Shown here: positions 51,173 through 59,970 of the stretch, one piece after another | Layout: every line of letters begins with the position of its first letter | How positions within the stretch are numbered: the first letter of the stretch is position 1 | Assembly (NCBI RefSeq): GCF_900111315.1 | Contig: NZ_FOGU01000008.1 | Location: forward strand, 140,530 to 204,529 | DNA length: 64,000 nucleotides | Origin: Tranquillimonas rosea | Lineage (GTDB): Bacteria; Pseudomonadota; Alphaproteobacteria; Rhodobacterales; Rhodobacteraceae | Direction: 5' to 3' | Translations under genes and position numbers: made by a program | Notes under the pieces: generated by a model | What the model was told of the DNA's origin: nothing | Seen by the model: only the letters and a program-made list of their open reading frames with translations | Database searches by the model: none

Positions 51173-52201
51173 CTAGCCTTCGAAGAGGTCGCTCTGTCCG
51201 GGGCGCTTGGGCGCGTCGAGGCCAAGATGCGTCCACGCGGCCTGGGCCAGCATGCGTCCGCGCGGGGTGCGCTGGATCAGACCCTGTTGCAGCAGGTAGG
51301 GCTCGATCACCTCTTCCAGCGCGTCGCGGCTTTCCGAGAGCGCGGCCGACATCGTCTCGATCCCCACCGGCCCGCCGCCATAGCTTTCCGCGATCAGCCG
51401 CAAATAGCGGCGGTCGGCCCCGTCGAGGCCACGTGCGTCGACGCCCATCCGCGTCAGCGCGTCATCGGCGAGCGCGCGGGTCAGGTGCCCGCCGCCCTCG
51501 ACCACGGCAAAGTCCACGACCCGCCGCAGGAGCCGCCCCGCGATGCGCGGCGTGCCGCGGGCCCGACGGGCGATCTCGCGCGCGCCGTCGTCCTCGGCGG
51601 TGACGCCGAGCAGCCGGGCGTTGCGGCTGACGATCTCGAACAGCTCGGCCTCGGTATAGAATTGCAGGCGGGTGGGGATGCCGAAGCGGTCGCGCAGCGG
51701 CGTCGTCAGCAGGCCGAGCCGCGTCGTGGCGCCGACCAGCGTGAACGGCTGCAACTCGATCCGGACGGTGCGGGCGGCCGGGCCCTCACCGATGACGAGG
51801 TCCAGTTCGAAATCCTCCATCGCCGGATACAGCACTTCCTCGACCACCGGGTTCAGGCGGTGGATCTCGTCGATGAAGAGGACGTCGCGCGCCTCGAGAT
51901 TGGTGAGGATCGCGGCGAGGTCGCCGGCCTTGGCCAGCACCGGCCCCGAGGTCATGCGGAAGTTCACCCCGAGCTCGCGCGCCATGATCTGCGCCAGCGT
52001 CGTCTTGCCCAGGCCCGGCGGGCCGTGGAACAGCGCGTGGTCCATCGCCTGCTCGCGGCGGCGGGCGCTCTCGATGAACACGGCGAGGTTCGCGCGCGCC
52101 TCGGCCTGCCCGATGAACTCGCCCAGCTGTTGCGGGCGCAGGGCGCGGTCGTCCTCGGGCAGACGATCGGGGCGAAGCGTGGGATCGGGCGACTGGGTCA
52201 T
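51173..52201 (-). CDS. ruvB: Holliday junction ATP-dependent helicase RuvB
   Basis: 342 residues, AAA+ motor of the RuvABC resolvasome. Walker A GPPGLGKT (60-67), Walker B/sensor region DEIHRL (111-116), [18 protein letters not shown] (sensor 1 and arginine finger region), C-terminal winged helix ([12 protein letters not shown]). Start one base after the ruvA stop. Third gene of ruvC-ruvA-ruvB. Confidence 0.97.
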   Translation of the reverse strand: MTQSPDPTLRPDRLPEDDRALRPQQLGEFIGQAEARANLAVFIESARRREQAMDHALFHGPPGLGKTTLAQIMARELGVNFRMTSGPVLAKAGDLAAILTNLEARDVLFIDEIHRLNPVVEEVLYPAMEDFELDLVIGEGPAARTVRIELQPFTLVGATTRLGLLTTPLRDRFGIPTRLQFYTEAELFEIVSRNARLLGVTAEDDGAREIARRARGTPRIAGRLLRRVVDFAVVEGGGHLTRALADDALTRMGVDARGLDGADRRYLRLIAESYGGGPVGIETMSAALSESRDALEEVIEPYLLQQGLIQRTPRGRMLAQAAWTHLGLDAPKRPGQSDLFEG

Positions 52202-52202
52202 C

Positions 52203-52868
52203 TCATCCCTTCGGCGCAAGGAGACGCAGGGCCGCGCGGATCAGCCCCGTCGTGTCGGCCTCGGGCTCGGCATTGGCGGCTTCGGCCACGGCCGAGGCGG
52301 CCTCGGACGGACCGTAGCCCAGATTGGCGAGCGCCGACATCGCCTCGGACTGGTGCGAGCGGGCGGGCGCCGCGGGGGCCGGGCGCGGCGTCTCGACCAC
52401 GGCGTCGTCGCCGCCATCGGACGGGGGCGGCGGCGACGCGGCGGGACCCGCGGCCATCGCCATGACGCCCGGTGCCTTGTCCTTCAGCTCGTTCACCACG
52501 CGCTGCGCGATCTTCGGCCCGACGCCGGGTGCCGCCTTAACCGCGCCCCAATCGCCGAGCGCGATGGCGCGGCTGACGCCATCGGGGCCGAGCGTGCCGA
52601 CAATCGCCATCGCCGCTTTCGCGCCCACCCCCTGCACCCCGGTCAGCAGCCGGTGCCATTCCTTCTCGGCCAGGGTCGGGAAGCCCACCAGTTGCAGAAG
52701 GTCCTCGCGCACGATCAGCTCGGTATAGAGCGCCGCGGCCTCGCCCGGACCGGGCAGCGCGGCCAGCGTGCGCTCGGAGCAGTGGACGACGTAGCCCACG
52801 CCGCGCACGTCGATCAGGACATGGTCGCTGCCCCGATACTCGATCCGTCCGGCAATGCGCCCGATCAT
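52203..52868 (-). CDS. ruvA: Holliday junction branch-migration protein RuvA
   Basis: 221 residues. [20 protein letters not shown] opens the OB fold; the helix-hairpin-helix repeats are at [17 protein letters not shown] and [16 protein letters not shown]; the C-terminal RuvB-interacting domain is [18 protein letters not shown]. The linker (about 140-170, proline- and alanine-rich) is long. Start overlaps the ruvC stop by four bases. Confidence 0.96.
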   Translation of the reverse strand: MIGRIAGRIEYRGSDHVLIDVRGVGYVVHCSERTLAALPGPGEAAALYTELIVREDLLQLVGFPTLAEKEWHRLLTGVQGVGAKAAMAIVGTLGPDGVSRAIALGDWGAVKAAPGVGPKIAQRVVNELKDKAPGVMAMAAGPAASPPPPSDGGDDAVVETPRPAPAAPARSHQSEAMSALANLGYGPSEAASAVAEAANAEPEADTTGLIRAALRLLAPKG

Positions 52869-53356
52869 GCCACCGCACGCGCGTTCGAGCCGCGCATGTG
52901 CACGGCGTGGCAGATGGCGATGGCCAGCGCGTCGGCCGCGTCCGGTCCTTCGGGATCGGCACCGGGCAGTTGCATGCGCACCATGTGGTCGATCTGCTTC
53001 TTGTCGGCGTGGCCGACGCCCACGACGCATTTCTTGACCGCGTTGGGCGAATACTCCCCCACGGTGAGGCCCGCCTGCGCCGGGACGAGCAGGGCGATCC
53101 CGCGGGCCTGTCCCAGCTTGAGCGTGCCCGCCCCGTCGCGGTTGACGAAGGTCTTCTCTACCGCCGCCGCGTCGGGCGCGTATCGCAGGATGATGTCGGT
53201 GAGCTGCGCGTGCAGATCCATCAGGCGGGCGGCGAGGCTGTCTTTCGTCCCGGTCCGGCACGCGCCGTTCGCGATATGCGCCATCCGGCTGCCCGACGCC
53301 TCAATGATTCCCCAGCCCATCGTGCCGAGACCGGGGTCGATCCCCATAACCCTCAT
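52865..53356 (-). CDS. ruvC: Crossover junction endodeoxyribonuclease RuvC
   Basis: 163 residues. Catalytic acids are visible at D7 ([14 protein letters not shown]), E67 ([13 protein letters not shown]), D139 and D142 ([14 protein letters not shown]). Resolves Holliday junctions with RuvAB. First gene of the ruv operon. The region upstream has no perfect LexA box (see rejected items). Confidence 0.96.
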   Translation of the reverse strand: MRVMGIDPGLGTMGWGIIEASGSRMAHIANGACRTGTKDSLAARLMDLHAQLTDIILRYAPDAAAVEKTFVNRDGAGTLKLGQARGIALLVPAQAGLTVGEYSPNAVKKCVVGVGHADKKQIDHMVRMQLPGADPEGPDAADALAIAICHAVHMRGSNARAVA

Positions 53357-53503
53357 GCCTGTCCTGCCCGTTCTCTTGCGTTGTTGCCAGAGCGTTAGCA
53401 CGAAAGGCGAACATTCGCCAGAACCGATGGCGCCTGCCACCCGCTGCGGCGCGCCCGTGTGGCGTGAGGGCAAAGAAATTTCCGGCGATGTCGGAATTGA
53501 TCT

Positions 53504-53520
53504 CCGCTGTGTCGCAGCGG
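53504..53520 (+). other. Small hairpin in the leader of the 39-codon gene
   Basis: CCGCTG-TGTCG-CAGCGG pairs perfectly over six bases, 77 bp upstream of the 39-codon gene. It could form in that gene's leader RNA. Significance unknown. Confidence 0.35.
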
Positions 53521-53597
53521 GATTTCGGGTTTTCGGAGCACGCCCCCAAATCCCCCTCAGAACGCAGCCAAACCCTTAGAGAGAAAGGATAACTGCC

Positions 53598-53717
53598 ATG
53601 AAGCGCAACACCGACCCCCAACCCTTCCCCAGCGGCCACCTGCCCGACGGCCGCGTCTTCCGCGCGGTCAAGCGCGCCATCGTGAGCCTGTTCAACAGCC
53701 GCTCCGCCCGCGCTTGA
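53598..53717 (+). CDS. Small basic protein, 39 residues
   Basis: ATG preceded by AGAGAAAGGATA. The protein begins MKRNTDPQPFPSGHLPDGRV and ends FRAVKRAIVSLFNSRSARA: a polar, proline-containing N-half and a basic amphipathic C-half that could form a membrane- or nucleic-acid-binding helix. Evidence that it is real: a ribosome-binding site, codon use like its neighbours, and a strong terminator 43 bp after the stop with no other gene to use it. Family not recognised. Confidence 0.65.
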   Translation: MKRNTDPQPFPSGHLPDGRVFRAVKRAIVSLFNSRSARA

Positions 53718-53759
53718 GTTGCCGACGGCTGTGGCCCCGTGAGATGCCACCGAATGTTT

Positions 53760-53795
53760 AAAGGCGCAGCCGGTCCACACCTCTGCGCCTTTTTT
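53760..53795 (+). terminator. Rho-independent terminator after the 39-codon gene
   Basis: AAAGGCGCAG and CTGCGCCTTT form a perfect ten-base stem around a 13-base loop, ending in a run of T. The A/T flanks make it able to work on both strands, so it may also end the convergent 114-residue gene. Confidence 0.9.
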
Positions 53796-53818
53796 CATGT
53801 CCGTCCGAAAGTGGGGGT

Positions 53819-54163
53819 CTACGCCGTCAGCGCGCGCAGCCACTCGGCCAGTTTGAGCGTCACGGTGTCCGCCTGCATCACCCAGCCGCCGACCTGTTCG
53901 ACCATCGTGCCATTCGCCAGCCGCGCCGTCTGTTCGGCATAGACCGTCTCTCCCAGCGCGACGAACAGCGCCGCCTTGCCGACGAGCACGACGGTCAGGA
54001 TGAAGAACACGCCCTGCCAGGGAAAGTTCAGCCCCTGCGGCCGGGGGCGGGCGATGATGAGCCCGTCGTGATTGACGCTCAGGACCGCGCCGCGCGACAG
54101 CTTCTTGCGCTTGGCAAGGAAACGTCTGCGCCGCTGGTCGAACATGTCCGCGTTGGAAGCCAT
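53819..54163 (-). CDS. Small single-pass membrane protein, 114 residues
   Basis: Basic N-terminus (FDQRRRRFLAKRKKLSRGAV), then a membrane helix (about 50-71, VFFILTVVLVGKAALFVALG) and a C-terminal segment with TARLANGTMVEQVGGWVMQA. Resembles small roseobacter inner-membrane proteins of unknown function. Its start lies 125 bp before the prmA stop on the same strand. No family is named. Confidence 0.65.
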   Translation of the reverse strand: MASNADMFDQRRRRFLAKRKKLSRGAVLSVNHDGLIIARPRPQGLNFPWQGVFFILTVVLVGKAALFVALGETVYAEQTARLANGTMVEQVGGWVMQADTVTLKLAEWLRALTA

Positions 54164-54288
54164 GATCTCGAAATCCGTACTCTGCCCTCGGCCGAAACCG
54201 AATGGCAGGACTGTATCACGAAATGTGGCGGAAAGGGGGCAGGATTGCCGGCGTGCGTCGAAAGCCCCTGTTTTTGCGGTATTTCGGG

Positions 54289-55158
54289 CTATTCTTTGGT
54301 TAACGTGAGGGTGCTCCAGTCGCCAATATCCTCACGATGCGTCAGACTGTATCCCAAGCCGCAATAAACCCCCGAGACCTCGTCGGCCTGGTCGGTGAGA
54401 ATCCCCGACAGGATCGCCACCCCGCCCGAGGCCGTGTCTTCCGCCAGCGACGGCGCGAGCGCGATCAGCGGGCCCTTCAGGATGTTCGCGAAGACCACGT
54501 CGAATGGGGCCTCGGCCCGAAGCGTCTCATGCTCCAGCCCCGGCGCCTCGACGCAGACCACCCGGTCCTCGAGGTCGTTGGCGCGGGCGTTGGCGCGGGC
54601 GACCTCGACGGCGACGGGGTCGTTGTCGCCGGCCCAGACGGTGCCGGGCCAGACCCGCGCCGCCGCCATCGCCAGCACCGCTGTGCCGCAGCCCACGTCG
54701 ACAACCTTGCCCGCCGCCCGGCCCTGGTCCAGCAGGCGGTCGAACGCGCGAAGGCAGCCCAGCGTCGTGCCGTGGTGGCCGGTGCCGAACGCCATCGACG
54801 CCTCGATCAGCAGGGCGATGCGATCCTCCGGCACCTTGTCGGCGTCGTGGCTGCCGTAGACGAAGAAGCGACCCGCCTCCACGGGGCTGAGCTCGCGCCG
54901 TACCTTCGCGACCCAGTCGATGTCGGGCAGTTCCGAGACGGCGAAGTCCTCGGCGCCGTGGGCCCGCGCAAGCAGGGACAGCGCGATCTCCTCGGGCGGC
55001 GCCTCGAAATAGGCGCCCACTTCCCACAGCCCCGAGCCGTCCTCCATCTCAAACACGCCCACGCCGGTCGGAGCCGGTTCCAGAGCCTCCAGCGCTTCGC
55101 CGAGCGCTTCGGCGGAGTCCTTGCCGGGCAGGGTGGTCAGGGCGGAATAGGTGGGCAT
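54289..55158 (-). CDS. prmA: Ribosomal protein L11 methyltransferase
   Basis: 289 residues. N-terminal L11-recognition domain, then the SAM domain: SMAFGTGHHGTTLGCL, VVDVGCGTAVLAMAAARVW, AGDNDPVAVEVA and VFANILKGPLIAL, the last being the PrmA-specific NxL motif. Trimethylates residues of L11. The start at MPTYSAL is chosen by family length; the upstream GAAAGAG is a weak ribosome-binding site. Divergent from the symporter gene, 103 bp apart. Confidence 0.92.
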   Translation of the reverse strand: MPTYSALTTLPGKDSAEALGEALEALEPAPTGVGVFEMEDGSGLWEVGAYFEAPPEEIALSLLARAHGAEDFAVSELPDIDWVAKVRRELSPVEAGRFFVYGSHDADKVPEDRIALLIEASMAFGTGHHGTTLGCLRAFDRLLDQGRAAGKVVDVGCGTAVLAMAAARVWPGTVWAGDNDPVAVEVARANARANDLEDRVVCVEAPGLEHETLRAEAPFDVVFANILKGPLIALAPSLAEDTASGGVAILSGILTDQADEVSGVYCGLGYSLTHREDIGDWSTLTLTKE

Positions 55159-55261
55159 CGGAACTCTTTCGGAAGTTGTGCGCCGCACCTGCCGCTCCTC
55201 CCTGTGGGGAACCGGCGGCGACGTGTCACGGTTGCGCTGCAGGACAGGGGAGGCCAATGGC

Positions 55262-56860
55262 ATGGAAGAGACGACGGTTCAAGATGTCAGCCAGGCGATC
55301 ACGACCCTCGATCTGGTGGTGCTGGCGTTATATTTCCTGGTCGTCATCGCCATCGGCGTCTGGGTCGCCCGCCGCACGAAATCGGGCGAGGACCTGTTCC
55401 TCGCGGGCCGTGCCCTGACCTGGGGCGTCGTCGGCTTCTCGCTCTTCGCCTCCAACATCTCGTCGACGACGCTGATCGGCCTGACCGGCGCGGCCTATGC
55501 CACCGGAATCGCGACCTCGGCCTACGAATGGATGTCGGGCCTGCCGCTGATCGTGCTGGCCTTCGTCTTCGTGCCGCTGTTCTTCCGCTCGCGGATCACC
55601 ACGATTCCGGAATATCTCGAGCGGCGCTTCGACCGGGCGACGCGGCTCTACTTTTCCGGCGTGACGATCCTCTTGACGATCATCGTCGACACCGCGGGCG
55701 GGCTCTATGCCGGGGCGGTGGTGACCCAGTCGTTCTTCCCCGACATCCCGATCTGGGTGACCTGCGTGGGCATCGGGCTCTTCGCCGGCCTCTACACCGC
55801 CGGCGGCGGCCTGCGCGCGGTGGTCTATACCGACGTGATGCAGGCCGTCGTGCTGATCGTCGGAACCACGGCGATGACGCTGATCCTGTTCGCCGAGCTC
55901 GGCTGGTCCTGGTCGAACGTGGTCGAGCAGATGCCCGACCCCGAACAGCTGTCGATCGTGCAGCCGATGTCGGACGAGATTCTGCCCTGGCCGGGCCTGA
56001 TCCTGGGCGTGCCGGTGCTGGGCTTCTGGTACTGGGTGACGAACCAGTACATCGTCCAGCGGGTGCTGGGCGCCCGCTCGCTTAAGGATGCGCAGCAGGG
56101 CGCGATCCTGGGCGGCTTCCTTAAGATCCTGCCGATGTTCATCATGGTCCTGCCCGGCGCGATGGCGATCTCGATCGTGCCCGACCTGCCGAACCAGGAC
56201 ATGGTGTTCCCGACGCTGACCTCGACGGTGCTGCCCGCCGGCCTGACCGGCGTCGTCCTCGCCGGCCTCATCGCCGCGATCATGTCGAGCGTCGATTCGA
56301 CTCTGAACTCCTCCTCGACGCTTGTCGTGCACGACTTCATCAAGAAGGACCGCGAGGAGATGGACCCGACGCGGGCCCGCAACTACGGCCGTGTCACCAC
56401 GCTGATCCTGATGGGGGTCGCGATCCTGTGGGCGCCCTTCATCACCAATTTCGGCGGCCTCTGGCAGTACCTGCAGCAGGCCTTCTCGATCCTGGTGCCG
56501 CCCGTCATGGCGATCTTCATCCTCGGGGCGCTGTGGTCCCGCGTCACCGCCAAGGGCGCGATGGCCGCGTTCATCGGCGGCCACGCGATCGGTCTCGTCC
56601 TCTTCGTGCTGACGCAGATGGGGGTCTGGCCGCTCCACTTCACGATCAATATCGGCCTGATGGTGTTCGTCAGCGTCGCCATCCTCGTCGGCGTCTCGCT
56701 GATGGACACCGCGCCGCGGCGCGAGGATCTCTCCGGCGTCATCTGGCGCCCGTCGATGGCGATCGACCGCGAGGCATCGGGCGGCGGGCTGACCGACGTC
56801 CGCGTCCTCGCGGCCATCCTCGGCGCGGCGATGTTGGCGATCCTCGTGATCTTCTGGTGA
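55262..56860 (+). CDS. Sodium:solute symporter (SSS/SGLT family)
   Basis: 532 residues, about 14 membrane helices. TLDLVVLALYFLVVIAIGVW begins the first, ARRTKSGEDLFLAGRALTWG is the family loop, and FSLFASNISSTTLIGLTGAA contains the conserved Na+-site region. GLYTAGGGLRAVVYTDVMQA and AAIMSSVDSTLNSSSTLVV are further SSS signatures, closer to sugar (vSGLT) than to proline transporters. Substrate probably a sugar or related solute, not certain. Start follows AGGGGAGG. Confidence 0.87.
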   Translation: MEETTVQDVSQAITTLDLVVLALYFLVVIAIGVWVARRTKSGEDLFLAGRALTWGVVGFSLFASNISSTTLIGLTGAAYATGIATSAYEWMSGLPLIVLAFVFVPLFFRSRITTIPEYLERRFDRATRLYFSGVTILLTIIVDTAGGLYAGAVVTQSFFPDIPIWVTCVGIGLFAGLYTAGGGLRAVVYTDVMQAVVLIVGTTAMTLILFAELGWSWSNVVEQMPDPEQLSIVQPMSDEILPWPGLILGVPVLGFWYWVTNQYIVQRVLGARSLKDAQQGAILGGFLKILPMFIMVLPGAMAISIVPDLPNQDMVFPTLTSTVLPAGLTGVVLAGLIAAIMSSVDSTLNSSSTLVVHDFIKKDREEMDPTRARNYGRVTTLILMGVAILWAPFITNFGGLWQYLQQAFSILVPPVMAIFILGALWSRVTAKGAMAAFIGGHAIGLVLFVLTQMGVWPLHFTINIGLMVFVSVAILVGVSLMDTAPRREDLSGVIWRPSMAIDREASGGGLTDVRVLAAILGAAMLAILVIFW

Positions 56861-56862
56861 GG

Positions 56863-56921
56863 CTTCTTCTGCCGGGAAATATCCCGGGGGAGTCGCCGCA
56901 GGCGACGGGGGCAGCGCCCCC
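56863..56921 (-). repeat. GC-hairpin plus GATATTTC element, copy 2
   Basis: Read on the minus strand: perfect hairpins GGGGGC-GCT-GCCCCC and GTCGCC-TGC-GGCGAC, then GGGATATTTC-C-CGGCAGAAGAAG. The last block matches copy 1 at 36319-36341 except one base. It sits between the convergent 3' ends of the symporter gene and the 184-residue gene. Confidence 0.75.
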
Positions 56922-56930
56922 GAACCGGCC

Positions 56931-57485
56931 TCACCACAGTGCCCAGTGCTCTCCCGCGAAGGCGTGGCCGACGAAATGGACGAAGGCCGCGCCATAGACC
57001 AGTGCAAACCCGGCGCAGGCCATCCGCTGGACGGCCCCGTCCAGCCGGCGCCAGATCACCACGAGGCATGCGACGAACAGCAGCCCCTCCAGCGTTCCCG
57101 CGATCCGACCGAAATGCGCCGCGTCCCAGAACGACACCGGGCTGACGAAGACCGCGTCGGTCAGCGGCCAGAAATGCACGTGCGCGTCGCCGGCATGGAG
57201 CGGCAGGTCGAAGCCGACATGCAAAAGCGCCGACCCCGCAAGCAGCGCCGGCCCGCGTGCCCCAAGGACAAGGGAGGCGGCCAGCCCCGCCAGATAGACC
57301 GGCACCGAATTGAAGACGTCGATCAGCAGCGCCATCGTGTCGCCGTCGCGTCCGGGCAGGCCATAGGCTGCGAACAGGAACAGGTCCGGCAGGATCGCGC
57401 CCGCCGACAGCAGCCACCAGTCGCCCGGCCGCCGGTGGTGGCCGAGCGTGGCCAGGCTCAGAGCCATGTGCGCGGGCGTGTTCAT
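56931..57485 (-). CDS. Membrane protein of unknown function, 184 residues
   Basis: Five or six membrane helices. The N-terminus MNTPAHMALSLATLGHHRRP and WLLSAGAILPDLFLFAAYGL resemble metal-dependent membrane hydrolase-like proteins (DUF457/YdjM group: His near the N-terminus, LPDL, then HVGFDLPLHAGDAHVH). The relation is weak, and I assign no activity. Start follows CGGAGGA. Confidence 0.65.
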   Translation of the reverse strand: MNTPAHMALSLATLGHHRRPGDWWLLSAGAILPDLFLFAAYGLPGRDGDTMALLIDVFNSVPVYLAGLAASLVLGARGPALLAGSALLHVGFDLPLHAGDAHVHFWPLTDAVFVSPVSFWDAAHFGRIAGTLEGLLFVACLVVIWRRLDGAVQRMACAGFALVYGAAFVHFVGHAFAGEHWALW

Positions 57486-57551
57486 CGGGATGCGTCCTCC
57501 GCCGGGCACAGTGCCACGGACGGACGGGCCGCGACACCGGGAACCGTGGGT

Positions 57552-58763
57552 CTAGCGGGCGGAGGCCGTCTGAGCCGTCGCACCGCAGACGACGGCGCGG
57601 GTGCCCTCGGCGATCACCGCCTCCTCGTCTGTCGGCAGGGCGAAGATGGCGATGTCGCTGTCATCCGCATCGAGCCGCGCCGCATCGCCTGCCGCGTTTG
57701 CCGCCGGGTCGATGCGGCAGCCCAGCCACGCCAACCGCGCGCAGATCGCCGCCCGGATCGGCGCGGCGTTGGTGCCGATCCCGCCGGTGAAGACGAGCGC
57801 GTCGAGTCCGCCGAGGCTCGCGGTCAGCGCGCCGCACTCGCGGGCCGCGCGGTGGACGAACAGCGCCACCGCCTCGGCCGCCTCTGGGGCGTCGCTGTCC
57901 AGCAGCGTGCGCATGTCCGAGGCAAGGCCCGAGACGCCCAGCAGGCCGGACTTTCGGTTCAGCAGCGTGTCCACGGCGTCCGGTGTCATGCCGCGCTCGC
58001 GGATCAGATGCAGCACGACGCCGGGGTCCAGCGCGCCGCACCGCGTGCCCATCAGCAGCCCGTCCATCGCGGTGAAGCCCATCGTCGTGTCGACGCTCAG
58101 CCCGTCGCGCATGGCGCACAGGCTGGCGCCGTTGCCGAGATGCGCGGCGATCACCCGCCCCCGCGCGATCTCCGGCGCCATGCGCCGCAGGCGGCCGGCG
58201 ACATGGGCATAGGACAGACCGTGAAAGCCGTAGCGCCGGATGCCCTCGTCGTGCAGCGCGCGGGGCAGGCCGAAGCGCGAGGCCATCTCGGGCATCGTGG
58301 CGTGGAACGCTGTGTCGAAACAGGCGACCTGGGGCAGGTCGGGCCGCAGCCGGACGAGCGCGCGGATCGGGGCGAGGCTGCGCGGCTGGTGCAGCGGCGC
58401 CAGCGGCGTCAGCGCCTCGAGATCGGCAAGCAGCGCCGGCGTCACGCGCGCGGGCTGGCGATGGGTCACGCCGCCATGGACGACGCGGTGCCCCGCCGCC
58501 AGCAGCGTGGCGTCGCCCAGATGCTTCCGGCACCAGTCCAGCGCCGCCGACAAAAGCGCGTCGAAGCCCGGCGGCGCGGGCCATTCGCGGACATGGACCG
58601 GGCCGCTCTTGGGCCGCGCCACCAGGCGGGGGCGGTCGGCGATGCGCTCGATCTGCCCGCGCGCCAGTTCAGCGGGCGTACCCTCGGGGCCGGGCGTGGC
58701 GGCGTGCAGGGCGAATTTCAGGCTCGATGAGCCGGCGTTGAGCGACAGCAGCGCGTCACTCAT
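57552..58763 (-). CDS. ackA: Acetate kinase
   Basis: 403 residues. LSLNAGSSSLKFALH (nucleotide/phosphate motif 1), GHRVVHGGVTHR (motif 2), FDTAFHATMPEMA and the ATP-binding block VIAAHLGNGASLCA are diagnostic; FTGGIGTNAAPIRAAIC is near the C-terminus. Interconverts acetyl phosphate and acetate with ADP/ATP. Start overlaps the stop of the upstream acyltransferase gene by four bases, forming a pta-ackA type operon. Confidence 0.95.
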   Translation of the reverse strand: MSDALLSLNAGSSSLKFALHAATPGPEGTPAELARGQIERIADRPRLVARPKSGPVHVREWPAPPGFDALLSAALDWCRKHLGDATLLAAGHRVVHGGVTHRQPARVTPALLADLEALTPLAPLHQPRSLAPIRALVRLRPDLPQVACFDTAFHATMPEMASRFGLPRALHDEGIRRYGFHGLSYAHVAGRLRRMAPEIARGRVIAAHLGNGASLCAMRDGLSVDTTMGFTAMDGLLMGTRCGALDPGVVLHLIRERGMTPDAVDTLLNRKSGLLGVSGLASDMRTLLDSDAPEAAEAVALFVHRAARECGALTASLGGLDALVFTGGIGTNAAPIRAAICARLAWLGCRIDPAANAAGDAARLDADDSDIAIFALPTDEEAVIAEGTRAVVCGATAQTASAR

Positions 58764-59743
58764 GGCCCGGTCACCGCCGCATCCGCGCGCTCAAGCCGGG
58801 TCTGCGCCATCAGCGCGGCGACGGCGCAGGAGGCGAGATGCGTCTCTTCGGTGTCGGCCCGGCTGGTCAGCACGATGGGCACCCGCGCGCCCAGCACCAC
58901 GCCCGCGGCCCGCGCCCCGGCGAGGAAGGTCAGCTGCTTGGCCAGCATGTTCCCCGCCTCGAGGTCCGGCACCACGAGGATGTCGGCGTCGCCGGCCACC
59001 TCCGAGACGATGCCCTTCTCTTCGGCCGCGGCGGGGTTGATCGCGTTGTCGAAGGCGAGCGGGCCGTCCACGCGGGCGCCGGTGATCTGGCCGCGGTCGG
59101 CCATCTTGCACAGCGCCGCCGCCTCGACGGTCGAGGCGATCCGGGGCGTCACGGTTTCGACCGCCGACAGCACGGCGACCTTCGGCGTCGCGATGCCGAG
59201 GCAATGCGCCAGGCCGATCGCATTCTGCACGATGTCGCGCTTTTCCATAAGCGTGGGCGCGATGTTGATGGCCGCGTCGGTGATCAGCAACAGCTTGGGA
59301 TAAAGTGCTACATCCATCAGGTAGACATGGCTGAACCGCCGCCCGGTGCGCAGACCCAACGCGGGGTCCAGCGCTGCGCGGATCACCTCGTCGGTGTGCA
59401 GCGAACCCTTCATCAGGAGGGTCGCCTCGCCGCTGCGGACAAGCGCGACCGCCGCCGCGGCCGCCGCGACAGAGTGCGGCGCGTCGATCCGGCGGAGGGT
59501 CGAGATGTCGCGTCCCGCCGCCTCGGCAGCGGCGTCGATCTTGGCGAGCGGGCCGATCAGCACCGGGTCGATCAGCCGTGCCGCCGCCGCATCCACCGCC
59601 GTCGCGATGGATGTCGCGTCGCAGGGATGGGCGATGGCCGTGACCGGGGTGCTGGCCCCGGCGGCGCGGGAGAGGATCGGCTCGAAGCGGGAGGTTCGGC
59701 CGCCGCTTAGGGACGACCGTCGCATCGAAGAGCTGTCGCGCAT
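58760..59743 (-). CDS. pta: Phosphate acetyl/butyryltransferase
   Basis: 327 residues, short type without the N-terminal DRTGG part of long Pta. VTAIAHPCDATSIATAVDAA, ALVRSGEATLLMKGSLHTDE, YLMDVALYPKLLLITDAAIN, GPLAFDNAINPAAAEEKGI and VPDLEAGNMLAKQL are typical of the phosphate acetyl/butyryltransferase family. With AckA next door, acetyl-CoA is the likely substrate; butyryl- or propionyl-CoA cannot be excluded. FNR-type boxes lie upstream. The start is the ATG before RDSSSMRRSS, which may have an alternative six codons later. Confidence 0.88.
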   Translation of the reverse strand: MRDSSSMRRSSLSGGRTSRFEPILSRAAGASTPVTAIAHPCDATSIATAVDAAAARLIDPVLIGPLAKIDAAAEAAGRDISTLRRIDAPHSVAAAAAAVALVRSGEATLLMKGSLHTDEVIRAALDPALGLRTGRRFSHVYLMDVALYPKLLLITDAAINIAPTLMEKRDIVQNAIGLAHCLGIATPKVAVLSAVETVTPRIASTVEAAALCKMADRGQITGARVDGPLAFDNAINPAAAEEKGIVSEVAGDADILVVPDLEAGNMLAKQLTFLAGARAAGVVLGARVPIVLTSRADTEETHLASCAVAALMAQTRLERADAAVTGP

Positions 59744-59868
59744 GGGGTCACGTTCCTTGGTCGGGTCGCGGCGCGGAGTGGGTGGCGTGCCCGGCCTGGT
59801 CGTACAGGTGCGACCGGACCACCCGGCGAGTGATGGCGGAGCGATACGGTCCGAGGCCGGCGCGGGCA

Positions 59869-59882
59869 TTGATCCACGTCAA
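59869..59882. promoter_or_regulatory. FNR-type box 1, near-consensus, upstream of pta-ackA
   Basis: TTGATCCACGTCAA matches TTGAT-N4-ATCAA in nine of ten positions. Its centre is 32 bp from a TATCGC (59841-59846, minus strand) that could be the -10 of pta, the spacing of a class II FNR-activated promoter. Confidence 0.6.
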
Positions 59883-59902
59883 CGGTGCCGACCGTGGCCC
59901 GG

Positions 59903-59916
59903 TTGATCCCGATCAA
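59903..59916. promoter_or_regulatory. FNR-type box 2, perfect consensus
   Basis: TTGATCCCGATCAA matches the FNR/FnrL consensus TTGAT-N4-ATCAA at all ten positions. It lies 34 bp centre-to-centre from box 1 and 54 bp upstream of the SDR gene, so it could influence either divergent unit. Confidence 0.75.
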
Positions 59917-59970
59917 CGCGGCGGCGTCCGGCAGGGCGTAGCCGGGACGCGGTTCTGAACGGAGGCAGAG

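Noticed and set aside
53406..53425. GAAC-N8-GAAC upstream of ruvC, resembling a LexA (SOS) box
   Set aside because: The alphaproteobacterial LexA site is GAAC-N7-GAAC (or GTTC-N7-GTTC). The spacing here is eight, so a functional box is doubtful.
54241..54290. T-run after prmA (CCCCTGTTTTTGC) as an intrinsic terminator
   Set aside because: No stable stem precedes the T-run on either strand.
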